DNA of 36,925 bases, from NCBI GenBank assembly GCA_020438445.1, contig JAGQUO010000011.1, positions 1 to 36,925 on the forward strand, given 5' to 3'. A program made the position numbers and the translations under genes. Source of the DNA: Solirubrobacterales bacterium. GTDB taxonomy: Bacteria; Actinomycetota; Thermoleophilia; Solirubrobacterales; 70-9. The notes below the pieces were generated by a model. It was given only the letters and a program-made list of their open reading frames with translations, searched no databases and was not told where the DNA came from. This document shows positions 1-7,869 of this stretch, in pieces (positions within the stretch are counted from its first letter, which is position 1; every line of letters starts with the position of its first letter).

Positions 1-1
1 C

Positions 2-898
2 CGGGCCGTCGGCGGCGCCTATCGCACTTTCGAACCAGACCTGATCCACGCCCACGGAGCGCAGGCGGGAATCGTCGCCCGCCTCGCCCGTGCGGCGGAG
101 CCGCGGGTGCCGCTCGTCCACACGCCGCATCGCTACCCGTTCGATGACGGCACCGGGCCGTCGCCATCGCATCTCGCCTATGAGGCGGTCGAGCGGGCGC
201 TGATGCCGCTCGCAACCCGCGTACTCTGCGTGTGCGAGGCCGAGCGCCGCATCGCGGTCCGGCTCGGGGTCGGCGATCGCGCGCGCGTCGTCTACAACGG
301 AATCGACCGCCTCGAGCCCGGTCCTCCGGAGCCGCGGTTCGCGGCTTTTGCCGAGAAAGGGCCGCTGATCGTCGCCGTCTCGGAACTCTTCCGCCGCAAA
401 GGGGTGCCACTGCTGATCGCGGCGATGCCAAGCGTTCTCAGTTCCTTTCCGGACGCTCGTCTCGTGGTCGCGGGGGAGGGCCCAGACCGCAAGGAAGCCG
501 AGCAGATGCGGGATCGTCTTGGGCTCTGCGATCGGGTCCATCTCGTCGGACACGTCGACCGGCCGGGGGCACTGGTCGCGCTCGCTGACGTCTTCGTCAA
601 CCCCGCCTTGGCCGAGTCGTTTCCGTACGGGATCCTGGAAGCGATGGCGCAAGCGTGCCCGTGCGTCGTCACAGACGCCGGAGGCTCGGCGGAGGCGATT
701 GCCGATGGTCATACGGGTTTGGTCGTCCCGACCGGTGACTCAACCGCGCTGGCAGCTGCGGTTACGCGGCTCCTCGCCGACCATGACTTGGCTGATCAGC
801 TCGGAGTGGCGGCCAAGGCGAGGGTAGGGGAGCGCTTCACGCGCGAGCGGATGGTCGCCGGCACCGAGGACGTTTATGCCGAGTTGCTCGGTGGCTGA
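2..898 (+). CDS. GT4-family glycosyltransferase, 5'-truncated by window edge
   Basis: This is a retaining GT-B glycosyltransferase of family GT4, expected to add a sugar from a nucleotide donor to a lipid-linked glycan at the cytoplasmic membrane face. The frame is open to the left edge, and the residues before the internal GTG at 107 (DLIHAHGAQAGIVARLA) match the N-terminal acceptor domain, so the true start lies outside the window. The C-terminal donor domain shows VAVSELFRRKG, a VVAGEGP loop and the EX7E region around ESFPYGILEAMA, followed by a DAGGSAEAI loop that binds the nucleotide-sugar phosphates. The family is clear; the sugar specificity cannot be read from sequence. It fits as one of five GT4 enzymes in the locus. 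Confidence 0.93.
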   Translation, partial: RAVGGAYRTFEPDLIHAHGAQAGIVARLARAAEPRVPLVHTPHRYPFDDGTGPSPSHLAYEAVERALMPLATRVLCVCEAERRIAVRLGVGDRARVVYNGIDRLEPGPPEPRFAAFAEKGPLIVAVSELFRRKGVPLLIAAMPSVLSSFPDARLVVAGEGPDRKEAEQMRDRLGLCDRVHLVGHVDRPGALVALADVFVNPALAESFPYGILEAMAQACPCVVTDAGGSAEAIADGHTGLVVPTGDSTALAAAVTRLLADHDLADQLGVAAKARVGERFTRERMVAGTEDVYAELLGG

Positions 899-913
899 GA
901 CAGTGGTTGCTCG

Positions 914-927
914 GATTGCCGGCAATC
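914..927. other. 14-base perfect palindrome in intergenic region
   Basis: A gapless palindrome (GATTGCCGGCAATC) lies 16 bases after the glycosyltransferase stop and about 60 bases before the next start. It has no loop and no following T-run, so it is more like an operator half-site pair than a terminator, but no regulator is known. Confidence 0.3.
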
Positions 928-974
928 GCGCCTTCACCGGGATCGCAGCAGCGGGAATCGATCCTTCTTCGGAC

Positions 975-980
975 TAGACT
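975..980 (+). promoter_or_regulatory. -10-like TAGACT, leaderless promoter of 987 gene
   Basis: TAGACT is followed by exactly 6 bases (GCCCCC) and then ATG at 987. A start site 6-7 bases after the hexamer would place transcription at the A of ATG. No clear -35 is visible and there is no Shine-Dalgarno sequence. The same arrangement recurs before many genes here. Confidence 0.55.
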
Positions 981-986
981 GCCCCC

Positions 987-1373
987 ATGAGCAGCGAAGA
1001 CCCGACCAGCGTCATGCCCCCCGACGACGGCGGCCGCGGTGGCCGCGGCGGTGGAGGTCGCCGGAGCGGCGGCGGCCACCAGGGAGGCGGCGGCATGAGC
1101 ACTGGTCAGAAGATTGCGATCGGGCTCGTCGCGGCCTTGGTGATCGGGCTCGTGATCGCCGTGATCGCTCTCGCCGGCGGTGGTGACGACGGCACGACGA
1201 CGACCACCGTCCAGCCGACGTCGTCGACGACGAGCCAGACGACCACGACGACCACGCCGACGACCAGCAGCACGACGACGACCACGAGCAGCACGACGAG
1301 CTCAACGAGCACCACCGCAACGACCACGAGCACCGACACCACCGAGACCGGCTCCGGTGGCATCTCGCCCTGA
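987..1373 (+). CDS. Small single-pass membrane protein with Ser/Thr-rich outer tail
   Basis: I do not recognise a family. The 128-residue product has three parts: a Gly/Arg-rich N-terminus (about 1-36) containing GG and RGG repeats, one hydrophobic segment (about 42-65, IAIGLVAALVIGLVIAVIAL), and a tail of almost pure Thr and Ser (about 69-119). Topology would be N-terminus in, tail out. Ser/Thr tails of this kind are typical of O-glycosylated stalks in actinobacteria. It follows a glycosyltransferase by 88 bases and has its own leaderless-type promoter. The codons of the tail (ACG, ACC, AGC) form a low-complexity DNA tract prone to slippage. An internal ATG at 1095 (codon 37) could give a shorter form starting just before the membrane segment. 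Confidence 0.7.
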   Translation: MSSEDPTSVMPPDDGGRGGRGGGGRRSGGGHQGGGGMSTGQKIAIGLVAALVIGLVIAVIALAGGGDDGTTTTTVQPTSSTTSQTTTTTTPTTSSTTTTTSSTTSSTSTTATTTSTDTTETGSGGISP

Positions 1374-1389
1374 GCGGGCTCGTCCCAGG

Positions 1390-2259
1390 GTGCGACGCGA
1401 GATCGAAATCGCGCCCGGCGTGGCGATGCCGCTGCTCGGCTTCGGCGTATACCGGGTCCCGCCGGGCCACCAGACCGAGCGTGTGGTCGGATGGGCGCTC
1501 GAGGCCGGATACAGACACGTAGACACCGCCCAGGCGTACGGGAACGAGGCCGACGTCGGCCGTGCGCTTCGATCGAGCGGGCTTTCCCGCGACCAGGTTT
1601 TCGTCACGACGAAGTTCAGCGCCGGCCGCCGCGACCCGGAGGCCGAGCTGGAACGCAGCCTCGAGCGGCTCGGCCTCGAGACCGTCGATCTCTATCTTGT
1701 CCACACCCCGCGAGGTGGCCCGCGGCGAGCCTGGCCGGCGATGGAGAGTGCGCATGAGCGGCGGCTGGCCCGCAGCATCGGCGTCAGCAACTTCAGCACC
1801 GCCGAGATTGAGCGACTGCTCCCGGCGGCCGGCGTCAAGCCGGCCGTGAACCAGGTCCAGTTCAGCCCCTTCAGATATCGCCGTCGGCTGCTTGAGTCGT
1901 GCAGGTCCCACGGAATCGAGCTCGAGTCGTACGGCTCGCTGACTCACGGAGAGGAGCTCGACGACCCGACCGTTGCGGATGTGGCACGGAGGCTCGGGCG
2001 GACCCCAGCTCAGGTGCTCCTTCGCTGGGCGATCGAACGCGCCGTCGCGGTGATTCCGAAGTCCGTCCACGAGGACCGGATCCGCGAGAACGCCGCCGTG
2101 TTCGATTTCCAGCTCAGCGGCGAAGACCTTGCACGGCTCGACGGCCTCGATCGCAGCGGAGCTGCTGCGATCGCCGTTGAGAGGCCATGGTGGACGTTCT
2201 CCGCGCGGGCGCGCGCCGCCGCCCGGCGTCTGCTGCGATCGCCGCTGCTTCGCTCCTAG
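1390..2259 (+). CDS. Aldo/keto reductase
   Basis: This is an NADPH-dependent oxidoreductase of the aldo/keto reductase superfamily (TIM barrel), reducing aldehydes or ketones to alcohols in the cytoplasm. The 289 residues give the usual length (about 270-320). The catalytic tetrad is visible as Asp45 and Tyr50 (HVDTAQAYGNE), Lys75 (VTTKF) and His105 (LYLVHTP). The cofactor region near the C-terminus reads VIPKSVHEDRIREN. I chose GTG 1390 because homology begins at once (MPLLGFGVYR); longer starts would overlap the preceding gene in another frame. It begins 16 bases after that gene's stop, so it is probably co-transcribed, and its stop lies one base from the convergent GNAT gene's stop. The basic tail (about 270-289) is unusual. 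The substrate is unknown. Confidence 0.92.
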   Translation: MRREIEIAPGVAMPLLGFGVYRVPPGHQTERVVGWALEAGYRHVDTAQAYGNEADVGRALRSSGLSRDQVFVTTKFSAGRRDPEAELERSLERLGLETVDLYLVHTPRGGPRRAWPAMESAHERRLARSIGVSNFSTAEIERLLPAAGVKPAVNQVQFSPFRYRRRLLESCRSHGIELESYGSLTHGEELDDPTVADVARRLGRTPAQVLLRWAIERAVAVIPKSVHEDRIRENAAVFDFQLSGEDLARLDGLDRSGAAAIAVERPWWTFSARARAAARRLLRSPLLRS

Positions 2260-2260
2260 A

Positions 2261-3316
2261 TCAGATCGCGAAGACCTCGCCGTCGAGGCGGGTGAGCAGC
2301 GATGTGCTCGAGGCGAGCGTCGCATCGAGCTCGCTCCCGGAAGCGCGGAGGATCGGCTGCCGTACGAAGCTCAGCACCGCTCGCTGCCTTCTCAGCGCCT
2401 CCTCGAGATGGGGCTCGGCCCGCCCGGCCACCACAGCGCTGCCACGGCCGCGCGCGTCGGCGACCAGTTCGGACAGCACAAGATCTGCGCTGCGCGCGCG
2501 GGCGGCAAGGTGCAGCACCCGGCTGGCCCCGCCCGGCCGCGACAGATATGCGTACCACCCGATCGGCGACGATCCGCTGTGAACGATGCGGGTCACCAGC
2601 CCGCCCTCGACGTGGTCGACCACCCCCAGGATGTGGTCAAGCTCCGCCTCGTCCCAGTCGACCCGCAGCGAGAGCCCAGAACAGATCGTCGGCAGGGCCG
2701 CGACGACCTGCTGCGCGCTTGCCGATTCGCTCCGGATCGTGCTCGGGGGCGGGTCCGGCCGCAAACGTGGGAGCAGGGACCCCAGCGCCTGCAGGGGCAG
2801 CCCCGGGACCGGAACGAGCCTGCGATCGATCTGCTGCCGGCGAAGGATCGCCTTGATCAGCGTCCATCCCCAGGTCCCAGGGCGCACCGCGAGCATGAAG
2901 TCGGCCGCGCGGGGGTAGTCGACCCTGCCCCCGAACATCTGAAAGATGCGCGCGACCGTGTCCGTCGCCGAGTCCGACCAGGTGAGGTCCTGTGGACCGT
3001 TGAGCATCTGCTTGATCATGAGGGCGCCGAGGGCTCCCGCGCGTGCGTCCGGGTCGACGACGAGCTGTGTGCAGCAGACACCTCGCAGGAGCTCTTCGCC
3101 GCGCCGGAGGCGACGCACCTGCGAGCCCATGAACCCGACCACCTCGCCCGAATCGCTCTCGGCGATCAGGGAGGGGCACTCGTCGTCGGCCCACGGATGC
3201 GCGAGCACGGTCTGCCGCAAGACTTCCGCGTCGAGCGACCAGCCACCGAGATGGGCGCGCAGCAGGGACTCGACGGCCGGCAGGTCGGCCTCTTCGATGG
3301 GTCGGATCGTCGCCAT
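2261..3316 (-). CDS. GNAT-family N-acetyltransferase
   Basis: This 351-residue protein is probably an acetyl-CoA-dependent transferase of the GNAT fold. The first 150 residues hold the fold signature: an N-terminal MATIRPIEEADLPAVESLL strand and helix, a VVGFMGSQVRRL strand, then LVVDPDARAGALGALMIKQML, the acetyl-CoA pyrophosphate-binding segment (normally Q/RxxGxG/A). The C-terminal half (about 200-351) looks like a second, degenerate GNAT-like domain, a layout seen in polysaccharide-locus acetyltransferases. It is divergent from the CelD-like gene at 3404 with 87 bases between the starts. The acceptor could be an amino sugar of the polymer, which is an inference from context. Confidence 0.8.
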   Translation of the reverse strand: MATIRPIEEADLPAVESLLRAHLGGWSLDAEVLRQTVLAHPWADDECPSLIAESDSGEVVGFMGSQVRRLRRGEELLRGVCCTQLVVDPDARAGALGALMIKQMLNGPQDLTWSDSATDTVARIFQMFGGRVDYPRAADFMLAVRPGTWGWTLIKAILRRQQIDRRLVPVPGLPLQALGSLLPRLRPDPPPSTIRSESASAQQVVAALPTICSGLSLRVDWDEAELDHILGVVDHVEGGLVTRIVHSGSSPIGWYAYLSRPGGASRVLHLAARARSADLVLSELVADARGRGSAVVAGRAEPHLEEALRRQRAVLSFVRQPILRASGSELDATLASSTSLLTRLDGEVFAI

Positions 3317-3325
3317 CTCGGGTGG

Positions 3326-3331
3326 AACCTA
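3326..3331 (-). promoter_or_regulatory. -10-like TAGGTT for GNAT gene
   Basis: Read on the minus strand, TAGGTT lies 9 bases before the ATG at 3316, so any leader would be only a few bases. Confidence 0.4.
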
Positions 3332-3391
3332 CAGGCACGGGTCGGCCGGAGGGGATCGCGGCGCGAGCGATCTGGGCGATCGAGCTGCGGA

Positions 3392-3397
3392 TAGGAT
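3392..3397 (+). promoter_or_regulatory. -10-like TAGGAT, leaderless promoter of 3404 gene
   Basis: TAGGAT is followed by 6 bases and GTG at 3404. This supports that GTG as the true start and suggests a leaderless mRNA. Confidence 0.55.
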
Positions 3398-3403
3398 CGC
3401 CCG

Positions 3404-4528
3404 GTGAGCGGTGAACGGGAGGTCGGCACGACCGGGGCGGAATCGACGAATCTCGATCAGTGGCGGGAGCTCGCGTGCCGCCGCGGCAACGCGTTTCTGC
3501 TGCCCGAGTGGTTCGCGTGCTGGAATCGGGTGTACGGGGACGAAGGCGGTGAGCCCGCGATCGCAGGCGAAACAGCAGCGGACGGCTCGCTACGCGGGTT
3601 GATGCCCTTCGTGCGGACGGGACACTGCCTCCGGTTCGCGGGGGCGAGCCTCGGCGACAGGTTCGGGCCGGTGGCCGGCGTCGGCGACGAGGATCGCGTC
3701 GCCGCGGCGGCTGCGGCGGCTTTCGACCGCCGCGACTACCTCGTCCTCGATCATGTCGATCGTGGCGCGAGTTGGCCCGGCGCGATCGAAGCGGAGTCCG
3801 GTCGCCGCTTGAAGCGTGTGACGACGCGATACGACGTCCTGCCGTCGATCGAGCTCGACGGGCTGGACTGGGATGGGTTCCTGCGCGGTCGCAGCCGCAA
3901 TTTCCGCAGCCAGATCCGAAGCAAGGAGCGGCGACTGGCGCGAGATCACGAGCTCGACTACCGGCGAACGACTCGACCGGAGGACCTGGATCGCGACATG
4001 GATGCGTTCTTCCGCCTCCACGATGCGCGGTGGACCGACCGCGGGGGGTCGTCGATCGCGACCGAGCGGGCGCGCCGGTTCCATCGCGAGTTCGCCGCTG
4101 CCCTGCTCGAGCTTGGATGGCTCCGCCTCTGGTTCCTCGAGCTCGACGGCGAGGCGGTCGCCGTGTGGTACGGCTGGAATGTCGGCGGTCGCTACGCCTA
4201 TTACCTTGCCGGCCTCGATCCGGACTGGCACCAGCTCAGCGTCGGATTCGTGCTCCTTGCCCATACCGTGCGTGAGGCGATCGCCGAGGGGGCCCGCGAT
4301 TACGACCTCCTTCGCGGCAGTGAGTCTTACAAGGATCGGTTCGCCAGCGATCGCCGCGAGGTCGAGACGATCGTCCTCGCCCCGTCGAGGAGCCGGGCGC
4401 TCGCCGTGGCCCGTCTCGAAGCGATGGCGTGGCGACGGAGCCGGAACATGCCCGCGGGGTTGCGGGCCGCCGGCAGCGGTCTCTACAGGCGGGCGGGACG
4501 GCTGATGCCGACCGCGCGCCGCCGATGA
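3404..4528 (+). CDS. CelD/FemAB-like GNAT acyltransferase
   Basis: This 374-residue protein matches the GNAT subfamily often called CelD or BcsL (Acetyltransf_6 type), common in exopolysaccharide loci and related in fold to FemAB. The central part reads RSRNFRSQIRSKERRL (about 162-177), the conserved basic region of this family. It is followed by DMDAFFRLHDARW and then the GNAT core: WFLELDGEAVAVWYGWNVGGRYAYYLAGLDPDW, with LLAHTVREAIAEGARDYDLLRG and SYKDRF near the C-terminus, all hallmark positions of the family. The product is soluble and cytoplasmic. It probably transfers an acyl or aminoacyl group to a lipid-linked sugar; the donor and acceptor are unknown. It precedes the amidotransferase operon by 66 bases but has a separate promoter. 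Confidence 0.87.
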   Translation: MSGEREVGTTGAESTNLDQWRELACRRGNAFLLPEWFACWNRVYGDEGGEPAIAGETAADGSLRGLMPFVRTGHCLRFAGASLGDRFGPVAGVGDEDRVAAAAAAAFDRRDYLVLDHVDRGASWPGAIEAESGRRLKRVTTRYDVLPSIELDGLDWDGFLRGRSRNFRSQIRSKERRLARDHELDYRRTTRPEDLDRDMDAFFRLHDARWTDRGGSSIATERARRFHREFAAALLELGWLRLWFLELDGEAVAVWYGWNVGGRYAYYLAGLDPDWHQLSVGFVLLAHTVREAIAEGARDYDLLRGSESYKDRFASDRREVETIVLAPSRSRALAVARLEAMAWRRSRNMPAGLRAAGSGLYRRAGRLMPTARRR

Positions 4529-4581
4529 GACCGTGCTTTCACCCTGCCCGGCGGATCGACGCGTCCCACACCGAATCTACT

Positions 4582-4587
4582 TAGACT
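4582..4587 (+). promoter_or_regulatory. -10-like TAGACT, leaderless promoter of amidotransferase operon
   Basis: TAGACT lies 7 bases before ATG 4595. The 3' part of this promoter and the first codons (TAGACTGCCC, then CCATGAGC) closely resemble those before the 987 gene. Confidence 0.55.
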
Positions 4588-4594
4588 GCCCGCC

Positions 4595-5560
4595 ATGAGC
4601 GCTCCGGGCGGCCCGCTGCACGGCTTCGATGCAGCCGCGACGATCGATCGGCTCGCGAGCGAGACCGTCGAGGCCGTCCGCGGCCTCGGCCGCCGTGGAG
4701 CCGTCGTCGCCACATCCGGCGGTATCGACTCGAGCGCCGCCGCCGGCATCTGCGTCCGCGCCCTCGGCGCTGACAAGGTTCAGCTGCTGCGGCTCCCCGA
4801 GCGCGACGTCGGCGATTCCTCGTCCGACCTGGCTCTCGAGCTGGCCGAGTCGCTCGGCGCCGACAGCGTCGAGGAGCCGATCACGGCCGCGCTCGAGGGA
4901 CTCGGTTGCTACGCGCAGCGCGACGAGGCGATCCGTGCCGTCTTTCCCGACTACGAGCCGAGCTGGAAGCACAAGCTCGTCCGCTCGGCACCATCTGCTT
5001 CGATCACCGTCTTCTCGCTCGTCGTCGAACGTCCCGATGGCAGCCGCGAACAGCGTCGGATGCCGGCTGATGCATATCTGACGCTGCTTGCCGCGACGAA
5101 CATGAAGCAGCGGGTCCGCAAGCTGCGCGAGTACACCTGGGCCGACCGGCTCTCGTATGCCGTCATCGGCACGCCGAACCTGCTCGAGTACGACCAGGGC
5201 TTTTTTGTCAAGGGCGGCGACGGGCTCGCCGACATCAAGCCCATCGCGGGCCTCTACAAGGGTCAGGTCTACGCGGTCGCACGCGAGCTCGGCCTGCCCG
5301 ACACGATCGTCAGCCGCGCCCCCACCACCGAGACGTTTTCATTGCCGCAGACGCAGGAGGAGTTCTACTTCGGTCACTCCTACGAGCGCATGGATGCCTT
5401 GATGTGGGGCCACCTCCATGACGTCGACCCCGCCGACCTCGTCGCGGAGGTCGGCCTCAGCGTCGAGGAGATCGAGGCCGCCTACGCCGAGATCGAGCGC
5501 CGGCGTACCGCCACCGCCTACCTGCACGCGCCGGCGGTGCTGTTCGCTCGGGAGGCCTGA
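4595..5560 (+). CDS. NAD synthase-like ATP-dependent amidotransferase
   Basis: This protein belongs to the NadE family, which adenylates a carboxylate and replaces AMP with ammonia. It has 321 residues, near the length of ammonia-dependent NadE, and no glutaminase domain. The PP-loop is intact (SGGIDSS, 41-47). The second conserved block is also present (about 193-215): GTPNLLEY, then GFFVKGGDG, DIKPI and LYKGQVY. The stretch that in true NadE reads near QTDE-x-ELG is instead QTQEEFYFGHSYERMD (about 252-267), so the substrate-facing part is altered. It is the first gene of an operon with asnB-like, ACP, acyl ligase and O-antigen ligase genes, with a 1-base gap to the next. A role in amidating a glycan or acyl-ACP precursor fits better than housekeeping NAD synthesis, though the latter cannot be excluded. 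Confidence 0.83.
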   Translation: MSAPGGPLHGFDAAATIDRLASETVEAVRGLGRRGAVVATSGGIDSSAAAGICVRALGADKVQLLRLPERDVGDSSSDLALELAESLGADSVEEPITAALEGLGCYAQRDEAIRAVFPDYEPSWKHKLVRSAPSASITVFSLVVERPDGSREQRRMPADAYLTLLAATNMKQRVRKLREYTWADRLSYAVIGTPNLLEYDQGFFVKGGDGLADIKPIAGLYKGQVYAVARELGLPDTIVSRAPTTETFSLPQTQEEFYFGHSYERMDALMWGHLHDVDPADLVAEVGLSVEEIEAAYAEIERRRTATAYLHAPAVLFAREA

Positions 5561-5561
5561 G

Positions 5562-7532
5562 GTGTGCGGCATCGCGGGCATCGTCCGCGCCGACGAGGGG
5601 GAGGCGGTCGAGGAGAGGGCGTTGCTCCGGATGGCTCGCGCGATTCGCCACCGCGGCCCCGACGGCTTCGGGCTCCTGCTCGATCCTGGCGCGGGCCTCG
5701 TCTCAACACGGCTCTCGATCGTCGACCTCGAACACGGCTGGCAGCCGCTCGTCGCAGCGGGGGACGACAGCGTGCTCGTCTACAACGGCGAGGTCTACAA
5801 CCATCCGGAGCTGCGCGAGTGGCTCCGCTCGCGCGGTGTCGTGTTCAGGACCAGAAGCGATACCGAGGTGGTTCACGCCCTGCTCGAGTACGAGGGTCCG
5901 GCCGGTCTCGACCGGCTCAACGGCCAGTTCGCGCTCGCCTGGTGGCAGCCGCGCCGGCGCCGGCTGACGCTGGTCCGCGACCGCTTCGGGGTCCGGCCGC
6001 TGAGCTTCTCGTTCCGCGAGGATGGGACCATCGTCTTCGGATCGGAGACGAAGGCGCTGTTCGCCTCGAACGAGGTTCGGCCGGAGGTCGATCTCGCCGG
6101 CCTCGATCAGGTCTTCACCCTGTGGGCGCCGCAGGCGCCGCGGACGGTCTTCGCCGGTGTCGACCAGCTCGAGCCCGGGGGCCTGCTCGTCTGGGAGCGT
6201 GGCGAGGTGATCGAGCGACGCCGGTGGTGGCGAGCCGGACCTGATCAGGAAGATCCCGTCGAGGATCTCGAGGCGCTGATGCGGGACAGCGTCGGCTTGC
6301 GGTTGCGCGCTGACGTACCCGTCGGCGCCTATCTCTCCGGCGGTCTCGACTCGAGCGTGATCAGCGCTCTCGCGCAGGTCGAGAAGGCGGGCGAGCTTCG
6401 GACCTTCTCGGTCGCCTTCGACGATCCGACCTACGACGAACGTGCCGAGCAGGAGCTCGTCGCCCGGGCGCTGGGAACCAGCCACCACGTCGTCGAGGCG
6501 GATGCCGCGGCGATCGCCGCGGCGTTTCCGGACGTGATCCGGCACGCCGAGACCCCGCTCGTCCGGACCGCGCCGGTCCCGCTCTACCTGCTCGCTCGCG
6601 AGGTCCACGACCACGACCTCAAGGTGGTCGTCACCGGTGAGGGCGCGGACGAGCTCTTCTGGGGCTATGACCTGTTCAAGGAGGTCGCAATCCGCAGTCG
6701 CCATCGCGACGACCCCGAGCGGGCGATGGAGCTGCTCGGCGAGCTCTATCCCCATCTCGGCGGCAGCGCCGCACGTCGCGGCCCCGGTTGGGCGCGTTTC
6801 CTGCTCGCCGCCGGCGCCGGTGGCGATTCACTCGCCTCGCACATGACGAGGGTCGATGCGACCGCATCGGTTCGTGCTTTCTACCGCGACGACATCGCAG
6901 CCGGGCTCAGCGTCGATGCCGCATTGGAGCCGATTCGGGACGGTCTGCCCGAAGGCTTCTCGGAGCTGGACGAGCTCGAGCGGGCCGCATGGCTCGAGGT
7001 GACGACGCTGCTCGAGCCGTACCTGCTAGCGGCTCAGGGAGACCGGGTGGCGATGGCGCACGGAGTCGAGGGGCGCTATCCGTTTCTCGACCACCGCGTC
7101 TACGCTCGCTCGGTCGCTCTGCCGGAATCGGAGAAGCTGACCGACACCAGCGACAAGGTCGCCCTCCGCCGGCTTGCGGGGAAGCTCCTGCCCAAGTCGA
7201 TCTCGACCCGCCGCAAGCAGCCGTACCGTGCACCCGAGGTCGTTCCCTTCTTCGCCCCTGGGGCCCCCGGCTGGGTCGAGGAGGCACTGGCCCCGGCCGC
7301 GCTCGAGGAGGTCGGGATCTGGGATCCCCGCCGGGTCGAGGGACTGTTGCGCCGCTGCCGCAGCGGCCGCGCGAACGGAGTCCGCGAGGGAATGGCGCTG
7401 ATCGGGATTCTCTCGACCCAGGTCTGGCACGAGATGTTCTTCGGCGGCGAGGGCGAGCAGCCCGCCGAGACGGCCGTCCCTGCAGTAAGAATCGACCGTA
7501 CGGTCGACCAATCGATGAGCGAGGTTTCATGA
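5562..7532 (+). CDS. asnB: Glutamine-dependent asparagine synthase-like amidotransferase
   Basis: This 656-residue class II amidotransferase has two domains. The N-terminal Ntn glutaminase begins VCGIAG, so Cys2 becomes the nucleophile after Met removal; this fixes the GTG start at 5562, one base after the previous stop. The C-terminal synthetase carries the pyrophosphate loop SGGLDSS (259-265), then TGEGADELFWGYD and GVEGRYPFLDHR. Asparagine synthases make Asn from Asp. In polysaccharide loci, homologues (for example the amidotransferase of exosortase-associated EPS clusters) are thought to amidate sugars or acyl groups instead. Its neighbours, ACP and acyl ligase, favour that role. The stop overlaps the ACP start by 4 bases. 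Confidence 0.9.
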   Translation: MCGIAGIVRADEGEAVEERALLRMARAIRHRGPDGFGLLLDPGAGLVSTRLSIVDLEHGWQPLVAAGDDSVLVYNGEVYNHPELREWLRSRGVVFRTRSDTEVVHALLEYEGPAGLDRLNGQFALAWWQPRRRRLTLVRDRFGVRPLSFSFREDGTIVFGSETKALFASNEVRPEVDLAGLDQVFTLWAPQAPRTVFAGVDQLEPGGLLVWERGEVIERRRWWRAGPDQEDPVEDLEALMRDSVGLRLRADVPVGAYLSGGLDSSVISALAQVEKAGELRTFSVAFDDPTYDERAEQELVARALGTSHHVVEADAAAIAAAFPDVIRHAETPLVRTAPVPLYLLAREVHDHDLKVVVTGEGADELFWGYDLFKEVAIRSRHRDDPERAMELLGELYPHLGGSAARRGPGWARFLLAAGAGGDSLASHMTRVDATASVRAFYRDDIAAGLSVDAALEPIRDGLPEGFSELDELERAAWLEVTTLLEPYLLAAQGDRVAMAHGVEGRYPFLDHRVYARSVALPESEKLTDTSDKVALRRLAGKLLPKSISTRRKQPYRAPEVVPFFAPGAPGWVEEALAPAALEEVGIWDPRRVEGLLRRCRSGRANGVREGMALIGILSTQVWHEMFFGGEGEQPAETAVPAVRIDRTVDQSMSEVS

Positions 7533-7804
7533 GCGCAGCAGCCGATGGTGACGAGAACGTCCGCACCGAGATGCGGGCCTTCATCGAGGACAACTTCCTC
7601 TACCTGGACCCCGAGGCGGATCTCGCCGACGACCAGGATCTGCTCGCGGCCGGAATCGTCGACTCGCTCGGCTTCGTCGAGATCGTCGAGGAGGTCGAGG
7701 CGCGCTACTCGGTCGGGGTTCAGGACGTCGAGATCACCGAGGAGAACTTCGGCTCGGTCGATGCGATCGCCCGCTACGTCGAGCGAAAGCGAGCGGGGTC
7801 CTGA
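7529..7804 (+). CDS. Acyl carrier protein
   Basis: The product is a small acidic four-helix carrier protein of 91 residues. The phosphopantetheine site is Ser46 in GIVDSLGFVEIVEEVE, where DSL is the expected motif. It would hold an acyl or aminoacyl group as a thioester for the acyl ligase encoded next to it. Its ATG overlaps the asnB-like stop (ATGA), so the two are translationally coupled. It is an isolated ACP with no fatty-acid or polyketide synthase genes nearby, which is typical of dedicated modification modules in EPS loci. Confidence 0.93.
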   Translation: MSAAADGDENVRTEMRAFIEDNFLYLDPEADLADDQDLLAAGIVDSLGFVEIVEEVEARYSVGVQDVEITEENFGSVDAIARYVERKRAGS

Positions 7805-7869
7805 TAGCGACGGTCCTCGCCGATGATCTGAGGGCGGTCGCGGCGGCTCGCCCGGGCGACGCTGCGATC

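Noticed and set aside
1196-1350. Repeat of ACG/ACC/AGC triplets, considered as a CRISPR or satellite array
   Set aside because: There is no constant repeat unit or spacers; it is the coding tract of the Thr/Ser tail.
1012-2325. Long minus-strand ORF (437 residues) opposite the Ser/Thr protein and reductase
   Set aside because: It is Arg/Ser-rich low-complexity, with no domain, and spans two well-supported plus-strand genes; a shadow of GC-rich codon bias.
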